A stretch of 64,000 nt of DNA from Isoetes taiwanensis (Eukaryota; Streptophyta; Lycopodiopsida; Isoetales; Isoetaceae), in contig JAJEKV010000003.1 of assembly GCA_021234155.1 (NCBI GenBank), positions 34,457,166 through 34,521,165 on the forward strand, given 5' to 3'. Below, in pieces: positions 53,530 to 64,000 of this stretch. Position numbers and translations under genes: made by a program. The notes beneath the pieces were generated by a model. That model was not told where the DNA came from. It saw nothing but the letters and a program-made list of their open reading frames with translations, and did no database searches. Within the stretch, counting starts at the first letter, position 1. Each line of letters starts with the position of its first letter.

Positions 53530-56500
53530 TCCTTGCGTAGAGGGAGGATCTTGGCGCCGGAGACGGAACCTTTAAACTCCATGGAGGAGGCGGTTTGCCC
53601 TCAACGCCCCTCTCCCAAAGGCCCCGACGACGGACGGGCAGCTTCCCTGCCCCAGAATTGCGAACCGACCGCTCCAATGGACTCGGAACGCCGGGCATTA
53701 TGCACGGGGACCAAGGCTTGACTCGTTGAATTGGGAAAGGGTGCCGCCCAAAGAACATGCGGCCGGGGACGGGGGCGGTGTGTGTTTCGGCACCCTGCCC
53801 TTTCCGATCCGTCGGGGCGTTGCGTCCCTCGCCTAGAGGGAGGATGTTGACGCCGATCGGAACCTTAAGACCACCCGGAGGCGGCTTGTCCCGAGCGTCC
53901 TCCCCAAAGGCCTTGACGACGGACGGGCGACTTCCCCTTCTCGGGGACCGCCAACCGACGTTCCAATGGACTCGAACGCCCGGCATTATGCGGGTTTACC
54001 AAGTTTCGGGCAGAAGTCCACCCCATCTCCAAGAAGCTCCAAAGCGCCTATCCGGCCTCGTAGTCAATTGGCTTGGGAGGTGGGCGTGGAATACCGCCAT
54101 ACGTGTTGCGTGTTCCCTTCTTTGGAGAAATTGATCGTGTAACCTGGTCACTAGGAGTATCTACCGCCATTCCGGACATAATGGCGAAAGTCAATCGCCA
54201 TTCCGAGACCCCCGACTGCCTAAATGGCAAGACCCTTGGATTTTTCGCTGCTTCGTCAAAGCACGCCAAGTTTGGCAAGCTTCTACGGACGGATCTTGAA
54301 TTTTTGGAACCCGTTCGAGCAGGGCCATTGAAAAGAGGATTCAACGGCCAGATAGGCGAACCAGCTTCGAGGATCGGCATTCGCACGGCTCCACCCGAGG
54401 AGCCGGTGGCGTGAGGCTCCCTGAACTTTTTGGGGTCCGGCCTCTTGGGGTATGGCCAGGCCCCTCCCGCCCCTGAGGCCTCCATGCAAAGTCCTGACCT
54501 GCTCGAATTGGGAAAGGGTGCCCAACAACAAAAGCGGCCGGGGCCAGGGGGCGGGGTACCCTTGGCACCCTTGCCCTTGCCGGATCCGTCGAGGACCTTG
54601 CACTGCGTGTCGTCCCGCGTGAGAGGGAGGATCTTGACGCCTTAAGACGGAACCTTAAAACCACGTGGAGGCGGAAGTTGCTCAACGTCCCTCCCCAAAG
54701 GCCCCGACGACGGACGGCAGCTTCCCCGCCAGAATTGCGAACCGACTATTCCAACGGACTCAGAACGCCGGCATTATGCAGGGGACCAAGGCTTGGACTG
54801 CTCAATTGGGAAAGGGTGCAGCCCGGCAGTGGCGGCGGGGCGGGCGGGTGTGTGGCCCTGCCCTTTTCTGGATCCGGGTCCGGGACCTTGCACGTGTCCT
54901 CGCCTAGAGGGAGGATGTTGACCTTGTGAATGGAACCTTAAAACCACCCGAAGCGGCTTTGTCCCCAGCCCTCCCCCAAAGGCCGCGACACCGGACGGGC
55001 AGCTTCTTCCCTCAGAATCAAACCGACTGTTCCAATGGACTCGAATGTGCCTAGGCATTATGCGAGGTTACCAAGTTCAAGGGGTGAAGACCACCCCATC
55101 TCTAAGAAGCTCCAAAGCGCCTCATATCCAGCACTCCTGTAGTCAATTGGCTTGGGAGGTGGCTGTGGAATACTGCCATGTGTGGCGTTCGTGTTCCCTT
55201 CTTTGGAGAAATTGACCGTGTAACCTGGTTACTAGGGTAATGCCGCCATTCCGGACATAATGGCGAAGTCGAATCGCCATTCCGGAGACCCCGACGTCCG
55301 AATGGCAAGACCCTTGATTTTTCGCTGTAACCGCAAAGCACGTCATGCTGTTTGGCAAGCTCTGCCGGACGGATCTTGAATTTTTTGGAACCTGCTCGAA
55401 GCAGGGCCATTGAAAAGAGGATTCAACGGCGAGATAGACGAACCAACGGGGAGGCGAGGGCATTATTTCGCACGGCTCCCACGGGAGGAGGTGGCGTCGC
55501 TCCCCTGAACTTTTTTGGGGTCCGCCTCTTGGGGTATGGCCCCTCTACCCTCCTTGAGGCCTCCCATGCAAAGTCCCCGGACTCGTTGAATTGGGAAGGG
55601 TGCCGCCCAACAACAAAAAATGGGACCAGGGCAGGTGTGTTACACCCTTGCCCCGCCGGATCCGTCCAGGACCTTGCCGCGTGTCCTTAGCGTAGAGGGA
55701 GGATCTTGACGCCAGAAGACGGAACCTTAAACCACGGGGAGTGTTTCTTGCCCTAACGTCTCTCCCAAAGGCCCCGACGACGGACCGGGCGGCTTCGCCC
55801 CGAACCGAACTGCTCCAATGGACTCGAACGCCCAAGATTATGCAGGGGACCAAGGCTTGACTTGCTCGAATTGGGAAAGGTGCTTCGGAACGAGGGGGCC
55901 GGGCGGTGTGTCGGCACCCTTGCCCTTCCGGATCCGTCCAGACCTTGCAATGTTGTCCTCGCCAGAGGGAGGATGTTGACGCCTATCACGGAACCTTAAA
56001 AACCACCCGGAGGCGCTTTTGTCCCGAGCGTCCCTCCCCAAAGGCTCGTGATCCTTGAAGATCGCCCAATGGACCTGAAACGCCCAAAGATATGCAAGGG
56101 TTACCAAGTTTCACAAGGCAGAAGACCACCCCATCTCCAAGAAGCTCCAAAGCGCCTGATATCCAGCACTCCTGTAGTCAATTGGCTTGGGAGGTGGCTG
56201 GAATAACCGCCATGTGTGGCGCTCAGGTTCCTTCTTTGGAGAAATTGACCGTAACCCGGTCACTAGGTAATGCCGCCATTCCCGACATAATGGCGAAGTC
56301 GAATCGCCATTCCGAGACCCCGACTGCCCGAATGGCAAGACCCTTGGATTTTCGCGACAACCGCCCAAAGCACGCCATGGGTTTGGCAAGCTCGGCGACG
56401 GATCTTGAATTTTTGGAACCCGCTCGGAAGGTGGGCCATTGAAAGGAGGATTCAACGGCCAGATAGACGAACCGAGCTTCGGGAGGGCGGGCATTCGCGT

Positions 56501-58470
56501 ACGGCTCCACGGAGGAGCGGTGGCAAAGACGGGCTCCCTCGAAAACTTTTTGGGGTCCGCCTCTTGGGGTATGGCCCCTACCCTCCCTTGAGGCCTCCAC
56601 GCAAAAGTCCTCGACTCGCTCCCATTGGGGAAGGGTGCCGCCCAACAACAAAATGGCCTGGGGGGGGGGGGTGTTGGCACCCTTGCCCTGCCGGATCCGG
56701 CCCAGGACCTTGCAACCGCGTGTCCTTGGCGTGAGGGGGAGGATCTTGACGCCGAAAGACGGAACCTTAAAACCACTGGGGAGGCGCTTTGCCCCGACGC
56801 CCCTTCCCAAAGGCCCGACGACGACGGGCAGCCTCCCGCCCAGAATTGAACCCCACGGTTCCAATGAACTTCGAACGCCGGGCATTATGCGAGGGGGACC
56901 AAGGCTTGGACTCGCTACTGGGAAGGGTGGTGCCCGCCTAAAGAACCGGGGCCGGGCGGCGGGTGTTCTACCCCTGTTCTTCCGGATCCGGCCCAGACCT
57001 GTAATGCTGTCCCCGCCTAGAGGGAGGATGTTGACGCCAGAATCGAACCTTAAACCCACCCGAGGCAGTTGTCCCGCGAGCGTCCTCCCCAAAGGCGCTG
57101 ACGGCCGGACGGCGGACTTCCCTTCGTAATCAGCGAACCGATTTCCAATGGACTCGAGCCGCAGGCATATGCAGGTTACCAAGTTTCAGCGGGCAGAAGA
57201 CCACCCCATCTCCAAGAAGCTCCAAAAGCCCTCATATCCGGCACTCCTCAGAGTCAATTGTGGCTTGGAGGTGGGCTACGGGAATCTTGCCATGTGTGGC
57301 GTTCGTGTTCCCTTCTTTGGAGAAATTGACCGTGTAACCCGGTAACTAGGGTAATGCCGCCATTCGGACATAATGGCGGTTCGAATCGCCATCCCGGAGA
57401 CCTCGACCGCCCGAATGGCAAGACCCTTGATTTTTCGCACAACCGCCCAAAGCATGCTTCGCGGTTTGGCAAGCTCACGGACGGATCTTGAATTTTTGAA
57501 CCTCGCCGAGCGGGGCCATTGAAAGGAGGATTCAACGGCCGATAGATGAACCGAAAGCCCGGGGGGGCGGGCATTCGCAAGCACGGCTCCGCGGAGGAGC
57601 CGGGTGGCGTCGGGCTCCCTCGAACTTTTTGGGTCCGTCTCTTGGGTATGGCCTCTACCCTCCCTTGAGGCCTCCACGCAAAGTCCCCGGACTCGTTTTG
57701 AATTGGGGAACAACAAGCGGCCCGGGGGGGTGTGTTGGCACCTTGCCCTTTCCGGATCCGGCCCAGACCTTGCACCGTGTCCTTGCGTAGGGAGGATCTT
57801 GGCCAAGACGGAACCTTTAAAACCACGGGGAGGCAGCGCCCTCAACATCCTCTCCCAAAGGCCCTCGACGACGGGGCCAGGCAGCTTCCGCCCCCTGCAT
57901 TGCAAAACCGACTTTTTCAATGGACTCGAACGCCGGGTTATCGCGGGGACCAAGGCTTGGACTTCGTTGGTTGGGAAAGGGTGCCACCCGACAAATGTAC
58001 GGACGGGGGGCGGTGTGTCGGCACCCTTGCCCTTTCCTCGATCCGTCCCAGGACCTTGCAATGTCCTCACCTAGAGGGAGGATGTTGACGCCGGTCACGG
58101 AACCTTAAAACCACCCGAGGCAGTTGTCCCGGCGCCGCCCCCCCAAAGGCCGCTGACGACGGACGCGCAGCTTCCCCTTCTGAATCGCGAACCACCGTTC
58201 CAATGGACTCAGAACGCCGGCATTATTGAGGTTACGAAGTTTCGCGGGCAGAAGACCACCCCATCTCCAAGAAGCTCCAAAGCGCCTCATATCCAGCACT
58301 CCTGTAGTCAATTGGCTTTGGCTGTGGAATACTGCCATGTGTGGCGCTCATGTTCCCTTCTTTTGGAGAAATTGGCCGTGTAACCTGGTCACTAGGGTAA
58401 TGCTGCCATTCCGGACATAATGGAGAAGTCGAATCGCCATTCCGGAGACCCCTGAGGAGGCGGATTGTTC
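53530..58470. repeat. GC-rich 1.07-kb satellite array, right part
   Basis: This continues the left array in the same orientation and phase: it resumes at GTCCTTGCGTAGAGGG where the left part stopped. The landmark CTTGGGGTATGGC (CTTGGGTATGGC in the last unit) occurs near 54443, 55529, 56563 and 57640, periods about 1086, 1034 and 1077. About 4.6 units are present. The many frames (up to 319 codons on the minus strand) differ from unit to unit because of indels and are not genes. Confidence 0.9.
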
Positions 58471-58904
58471 CAAGGGAAGCATTGATCGTGAAAAAAATCA
58501 TATTGATATGGAGATTCTAATTCTGCGTGGCGCCCCCGTGTAATGCAGTCTTTTTAGTGACCATGTCACGGTCAATTTCTCCAAAGAAAGGAACTAGGAT
58601 ATACACCATTTATGTTGTCTTTATCTAAGCCATGCAACAGAATAATATTTTGGCGTTCCACCCTTATCTCCATCTTCAATACTTGACATACTTGGCTTTG
58701 ACTGTCATCATCTAGGCAAGAATCTGCTCCATCCTTTTCTTTCTCTACTCTTTGGTTTTGATTGTCATCAACTATCTCAGCATTATCTAAGCCATGAGTT
58801 AAATTCGAGCTCATAACCCTACCCCAAGAGACGGACCCCATCGAACATAAATTAATTCGACATGTCCGGTGAGATTGCACATTCCAATTGGGATTTTAAA
58901 TTTC
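58471..58904. repeat. Array edge with reversed satellite scraps
   Basis: Two short pieces of satellite appear in reverse orientation: GTCAATTTCTCCAAAGAAAG (58571) and CCAAGAGACGGACCCC (58823). Between them is an internal direct repeat around TTTGRYTGTCATCA and TATCTAAGCCATG (58624 and 58789). The 102-codon minus-strand frame here includes this repeat and is not convincing. Confidence 0.65.
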
Positions 58905-59030
58905 TATATTGAATATGTAGCATTATAATGTGGGTTTTTTTTTTGTGATTTTATACGCTTTTTGGCATGGTTTTTATGATTTCATGGGCGATTGCAGGCA
59001 TACTAATCAAGATATCTAGAGTGCACACCT
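58905..59030. repeat. Inverted repeat flanking satellite region, right copy
   Basis: This is the partner of 43920-44042 in inverted orientation. Confidence 0.8.
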
Positions 59031-59169
59031 GGATTCTCATATTTAAATGGCATTTTATCTATGGTTTTGCAATGGTTTTGCCTTGCATGTTTTGTTCCTT
59101 AAAAACTTAATTAATTTAATTTTATGGAGGCCATGCAAGCAACGGTGGCATTCAACTTTAGGGTTGGAG

Positions 59170-60690
59170 TTTAGGGTTCGTGGAGAAGGGATTTAGAGGA
59201 CCATTTCTCGCGCTTTGTTCTCGCTATGGCCGCAGTTCTCGATAGCTATTTGGCGATGGCATGAATGTCGTATCACGCTAATGGAGCCTGTGATCAAAAT
59301 TTTTCTTGTCCCGCATCCAAAATCCCGATCCGGATTCCACCCGCCAATGTCTTGTCCGCCGGCCAAATCATCGAGAATCGTGAATAGGAGTTGCTTGCTA
59401 TGAACATATCGAAGTTCTTGAACAGTCGATTAAACTACGCTAGCTTGCCCACATGATCGTTTGATTTTACGTGAAATTACAGGACAAGCTTCACCCTCGC
59501 CAAGCTTCTAGGTTTTACTAGTGAAGGGGATTTAGAGAACCAATAGGTAACGCGAAAACCACTTCGCTAGCAATTCATATGAATTATTCGCCCGCCCAGA
59601 TGCTTTGGCATATGAATGATCTCGCATGTTGATTCGTATTGTGCAGCAAAACCTACGCTTTTCGTTACCCAAACGTTGAGAAGCTTAGCCGTTAGATGGG
59701 CGAACAGTTGTTGCTTCTATTCATCGACCCCCGCGATCAAGTTTTGAGTTGTTTGACAATCTCGCATTTGTCACATGGGAAAACCGTGGTCCGCAGGGGG
59801 ATGGGCTCGATAAATAAAGAAGTTGAGTATATCTCGCATTATTACTAGCTTTCGGGGAATCGGTTGCAATGATATCGGGGTATGCTCAATCTGAAAACTT
59901 TTGATGGTCATTAAATGTCTTGGAGATATGCAAGATATGTCAAACCAAGTGAAGTGACATTCCTTACTGTCCCTTTGCATGCGCCATGCGGGTGCTTAGT
60001 GGATGAAGGGCGAAGACACTTCATATCTATGAGGGGAGAACCATGGCATCATACCGGATACCGGGCCACTACGGTTGTATGATTGACATTCTCGATCGAC
60101 CGGGATATTTGCTTGAAGCGGTTTACCAGATGTATGAAACCGTAGATTATTTACTTGAGATCTTTGACCTGACACGCAGTAGAACATATGGAAATGTGAA
60201 GCTAGGTCAAGAGTGCTTTGATCAAGTTATTGAACTGGATTTACACGCGATGCAAGTGGCTATGTTCTTATGTCGGGGCATTTACTTTAATCTTTGGTAT
60301 GGTAAAAGATCTTGAAAATTGAAGAACTAAGGTTTCATGCACATGATTGGAAGAAATCTGCCAAGGCATGGATAGAGGTTAATAATAAGGTGCATGAGTT
60401 TATTGTTGGTGATAAAAGTCACCCTTCCTGATAAAATATCTAACATGCTGAAAATGTTAAGTAATAAAATAAAAAGAGGTCAAGTTATACACCAAAGCTT
60501 AACATGGTATTCCCGGCAAATAATGACGATGAACAAAAGAAGATGCTTTGTGTGGACAATCATGGAAGTTAGTAGCTTATGGAGGGCTTGTCGATGCGCC
60601 TCCTTACTCTTATATGAGCCACGAAAATCTTCGAAAGTGTGCATGGATTGTCATATTGGGCAACAAACAAGTCCGCGAAGATGCTGAGTA
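59170..60690 (+). pseudogene. DYW-type PPR protein, decayed
   Basis: Ordered pieces on the plus strand are ISGYAQ-like (59868), PSEVTFLTV (59951), VDEGRRHFISM (60000), GHYGCMIDILDRPGYLLEA (60060), and YGNVKLGQECFDQVIELDL (60187). Then come WIEVNNKVHEFIVGDKSHP (60370), the E/E+ motif, and a DYW-deaminase scrap with AYGLVDAPPYSY and VCMDCHIG (60570-60660). DYW proteins edit organelle RNA, and the DCH motif is part of the zinc-binding deaminase. Many stops and frame changes are present, and the HxE region and final DYW triplet are not seen. Upstream of 59850 I cannot make out further repeats. Confidence 0.8.
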
Positions 60691-61321
60691 GGGTCCAATA
60701 TGGCGGGGCACATTCTTCGGGTTCACTTTTGCTTTTTTGTTCTTGTTTTTTTTTTGCGAAGGAGCGAAATTTCAAAACCCTTGCCTGTATAAAAGCTGCT
60801 CCAAATACGCCCCTACCCTTGCCTATGATCTTCTCATTCATTTTTTTGAAAATTCTTTCCCTTTTGGATCTCTGGTGCTCCATAAGTAATTTGTTTTTTA
60901 GTTTCATTCACCTTTTGGGTTTACAAATGTCTTTGTTTTTTAGTTTCATTCACCTTTTTGTCTTGGCTATGGACCTTTTTGTGATTCTTTGGAAAAAACT
61001 CAATACTTCAAGTATTTGAAAACTATAGCATCTCGACCTTTGCGATTATTATAATACCATATCATGGTTATTTTATTACCATTTCATATATATATATTGT
61101 TTCATATTGTATCTGATGTATTATTGGAGAAGATTTACCCACTAAACAACTTGAAGTGCTCCAACTTGGATATTTATAGGGAAGCAAATAGAAATAATCA
61201 ACACAATGAAATTGATATTTTATATCACAAGGATTTGTATGTGGAAAGGCCGCATTATTTCATGCTTTTTTAGAAAGAAAATCATAGGAGTTTGCATGTT
61301 TTACATGTTTTCGTTTGTTTT
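60691..61321. other. No supported gene
   Basis: T-rich plus strand. The 126-codon frame (60639-61019) is low-complexity phenylalanine/leucine-rich and unlikely to be a gene. A 25-base phrase around TTTTTTAGTTTCATTCACC is duplicated at 60895 and 60934. Confidence 0.45.
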
Positions 61322-61520
61322 TTAGGGCCACGGGGACAAAATTTTTTAGTATAACAACCAACACATAACTACCCATTAACATTAATTAACACAACCATTG
61401 GGTCCAACACATTTAAATTAAAAATCCTTAGACCCCTTTGGTTTGGGTGCATATTCACACAGGGGGTGGCGTGGGACAACGAGTCGTTGGATAGGCATAT
61501 TCACCTCTTATTCCTTAATC
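61322..61520. mobile_element. Foldback element end (relative of 40911-41379)
   Basis: TTAGGGCCACGGGGAC, a poly-A/T stretch, then AACACATTTAAATTAAAA and TTTGGTTTGGGTGCATATTC match the right end of the 40911-41379 element read in reverse. Only one end is found here, so the copy is truncated or its other arm has decayed. Confidence 0.75.
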
Positions 61521-62440
61521 TGCAAAACGTAAAGTTCCTTTGTAACTTATGCAAGTACAAAATTTGCTATATATAGGATCTTGATTTTGCAATGCTATGT
61601 AGATGAGTGCTCCCAATCATATGCAAGAGGAATCTTTGCTATTCCCACTTCAATCCAAGACCGAGCCTATCTAACAATAACATCCTTAGATTGAATATGA
61701 GAATATAAGTATAAAATGCTAGAACAAAAGATAAGCGATTATAAAGATCAAAACTTGAACAAAATACTCAAATATTCTCAAATACTTATCCAATGTAAAC
61801 AGTACACTCGAATACTTATCTAAATAAACTTGAATACACCATGATTAGAGTACAAATATCAACGCCAAAAAATGCCGGGATCGTGAGGTTGCCTCAAAGG
61901 TGGAAGAGGAACAGCCTCACACTCAATGTCGTCGCCACATACAATAATGCCTTCAAAGAAATTCAGCTCCCGCAAATAATTTGCCAACTTCTCTCAAATC
62001 TTGGGCGGTCGTGTGCTCCGGAGGCAAAGCTATTGTATTCATCTCTCTTCTTCTTCTTCTTGACTCTATTTGGTCTTCTATTTCCTCCTAATGCTTCATC
62101 TTATGAATGCACGATAGTTCTGGAGGATTTCATCGGGGAGCCGGGCCCGATCAACCATACTCAAACGTCTTTCCAATGGCGTTATTGTTTATAGTAGTAA
62201 GCGAGCCATCCCTGCATCCTCACATTAGAAGAGCTACAAATAAAGAGTACAAACCGATAATGAAACAAGGGAGTGATTGCGGAGAAAGGAAATACAAATG
62301 TAACCTTAGATCGCTCCAAAGGCCGGGATGCTTGCTAGAACTAGATGTGAAGCGGCCAAGCTCTTGTTGCCTCAACCAAGAATATTTAGGCGGCTAGGGT
62401 TTTGGATGTCGGGGTTTTGCTTCAATTCGAACCTTTGTAG
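61521..62440. other. No supported gene
   Basis: The frame at 61841-62194 is open for 117 codons, with a hydrophobic segment near its middle (SLFFFFLTLFGLLFPP). No family is recognised and it sits on a TCTTCTTC-rich stretch, so I do not call it. Confidence 0.35.
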
Positions 62441-62473
62441 GTACAATTAACTTTTTTTTTTTTTTTTATTTAT

Positions 62474-64000
62474 GTTTTGCCAGCGTCGATATTGACCCGT
62501 TTTTGTGGTATATCCGTCGAAAGATCGGCGTTTATCTTGAAACGTCGTTTATCGGCGTCGAGGCGTCGATTACCGGCGTTGCTCTATAATATTTCGGAGC
62601 GAGTGCGGAAAACCGGTGACCTATTCGAGCAAGCAAGAAACTTGGAGGAGCATTTATTCGGCGATTTTTGGTGTCCATCGGTCTTGAAGCCCATTTCCTT
62701 TGCCAAAACAAGCTCGGAAGGTATGTGCTTGGATCAACCATCTCTTTTGAATCCATGCTTGTTTTTCCAAGTTTTGGGGCTTTATGTTCTTGTTGTTTGT
62801 TCTTCCCATTCTCATCAATCTTGGCCTCTTTTAGTTAATTCTTCCATCCCCTTTCCATTTTTGATCCCTTCCAATGTTTTCTATCCTCATATTTGCCATG
62901 CCTTTTTTATTCTTGCTTCTTTGCTCTTCCAAATTCTTGCTTCTTCTTCCTTCTTCAAATCCTCCTCTTCTATATTCTTTCAGAATTCTTACATCCCTTC
63001 CTCTCATCATCTCTTCCTCTATTTCTTCTTCTTCTTTTCTTCTTCATCATCCTCCTCCACTTTTTCTTCTTCTTCCTCCTCCTCCTCCATTCTTCTTCTT
63101 GAATTCTTTTCATCATTCGTTTTTTCCTCTTCCCTCTATTCTTTTCTTTAATCGATGAAGGGGGCTTCCTTTGTTTTGTTTTTCTTTTTAATGCAAGGTC
63201 GATGAACGACCTTGCAATGTTTATTTCTTACTTAGTTTAATATTTTTTTTCTAACCATTGGATGTCTTGTTTTGCATGCATAACTCCTAACAAAATCGTT
63301 GCTTTTACTTGACGACAACGAACACCTTGTACTTATTCGGGTAAAATTTATTTTTAATACGTTTAAGTTTAATGCTTTGTTTAGGTTTAAAAACTTGGGG
63401 AGACTTGGGCAAGGGGTATGGTGGACTCCACCTTGAGTGGAGGGGACTAAGTGCTTAGGGTCCAAGCTCACCTACTACTCTTGTAAATTTATTTGCTAAT
63501 GTATTTAGGTTAATCCACGAATCCTTTTTTTCTTTGTATTTTTTATGCATTGTCGATAAATTAGTTTAATTTGGTTTTGTAGGTATGGCCCAAATGTGAA
63601 GACACAAATGCTTAGTGAGATTAGGCGTGTGCTCATAAATGAGATATGTGCCAACGAAAGTCCCTATTGGAGGCATAAAAGCGTCAACGTCTGAAACCAT
63701 TTTGTAAGGCATGTCCAAAGGAAGTGTCAAAATGAGTTAGCATCAAAATGGCCGGGCCGGGAGGAAATGTTGACATCTCTTACAACACACATGTAAAGTC
63801 AATGTTTGGAAACCCCATGGTCGAACCGGAGACATGTTTGAACCATTGATCGACTTCAAAGTCCCAATGCAAAGGCTGGAGTGTCGAGGAATGGGTAGCT
63901 AGTTGGAATTCCTCCAAAAGCGGCGTCTGGATCACAAGAATGTCATTAAGGATCTCAATGCCGTCGGTTGGAGATAATAAGAAGCGCCTTGCATCAAGGG
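62474..64000 (+). mobile_element. 5' part of a second CACTA-family element
   Basis: GCGTCGATATTGACC, GATCGGCGTTTATC, AACGTCGTTTATCGGCG and GCGTCGATTACCGGCG (62484-62580) resemble the subterminal repeats of the element at 34362. At 63424 a hairpin motif CTCCACCTTGAGTGGAG then GGACTA matches the leader repeats at 35419-35825. The intron-acceptor-like GGTTTTGTAG and ATG at 63582 mirrors 35879-35890. The terminal CACTA is not visible; a T-run at 62450-62467 lies where it should be. Coding parts would lie beyond the window. Confidence 0.6.
63020..63110. repeat. (TTC/TCC)n low-complexity tract
   Basis: Pyrimidine-rich TTC and TCC repeats. They create the long serine/phenylalanine-rich frame at 62477-63151, which is not a gene. 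Confidence 0.9.

Noticed and set aside
56223-57182. 319-codon minus-strand frame and many other long frames in the satellite
   Set aside because: The frames differ in every satellite unit because of indels, several overlap on both strands, and high GC lowers stop frequency. They carry no known motif.
62477-63151. 224-codon serine/phenylalanine-rich frame
   Set aside because: It is produced by a TTC/TCC low-complexity tract and by subterminal transposon repeats. No domain is visible.

Overview
This window reads as nuclear DNA of a land plant with a large, transposon-rich genome. The plant evidence is: PLS/DYW-type pentatricopeptide (PPR) gene remnants, a COP1/SPA-type WD40 exon, MYB-CC (PHR1/PHL-like) exons, a plant-type FCP1-like domain gene, a CACTA (En/Spm) element with TNP2/DUF4218 coding remnants, L1-type LINE fragments, and a scrap of plastid DNA with half of trnI-CAU. 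A fern or other non-seed plant fits the general look, but that is an inference I cannot prove here. Only one long intact coding region looks like a real host gene (30763-31539). Almost everything else recognisable is decayed or part of a mobile element.

Layout. 1-1.2 kb: the 5' end of a Helitron, then a LINE fragment between direct repeats. 1.2-1.9 kb: a retroposon-like block ending in poly(A), also present at 12.5-13.2 kb. 1.9-8 kb: AT-rich, intron-like sequence with one COP1/SPA WD40 exon on the minus strand. 8756-12535: a complete Helitron carrying fragmented MYB-CC exons; its pre-insertion (empty) site survives at 1261/1262. 13.7-24.6 kb: four copies, progressively truncated, of a unit made of an unidentified gene fragment plus a LINE. 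A second complete Helitron (18624-21497) interrupts one copy, and its empty site survives at 24403/24404. A PPR fragment and a tRNA-derived SINE lie between copies. 25.4-28.9 kb: no supported gene. 28.9-31.7 kb: a gene with coiled-coil, AT-hook and FCP1-like parts. 32.4-34.3 kb: a decayed minus-strand gene with a DFAENY-like motif. 34362-about 40.8 kb: a degenerate CACTA element with terminus, subterminal repeats, hairpin-bearing leader repeats, TNP2, DUF4218 and a DUF4216-like part. 40.9-41.4 kb: a foldback element.

43.9-59.0 kb is the most elaborate part, a nest. Inverted repeats flank a GC-rich 1.07-kb satellite array. The array is split by a plastid scrap and by a 6.85-kb inverted-repeat element. 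That element's arms carry perfect heat-shock-element arrays and a tRNA-like A-box/B-box module, and it is itself split by a third Helitron. 59.2-60.7 kb: a decayed DYW PPR gene. 61.3 kb: a second copy of the foldback element end. 62.5-64 kb: the 5' part of a second CACTA relative, cut by the window edge.

The main result is a new-looking Helitron family with 5' ends of the form TCYTATATTATAA and a 3' hairpin GCCCAGC-AAC-GCTGGGC followed by CTAG. Two members have exact empty sites inside this same window, and one has captured a transcription-factor gene with its introns.
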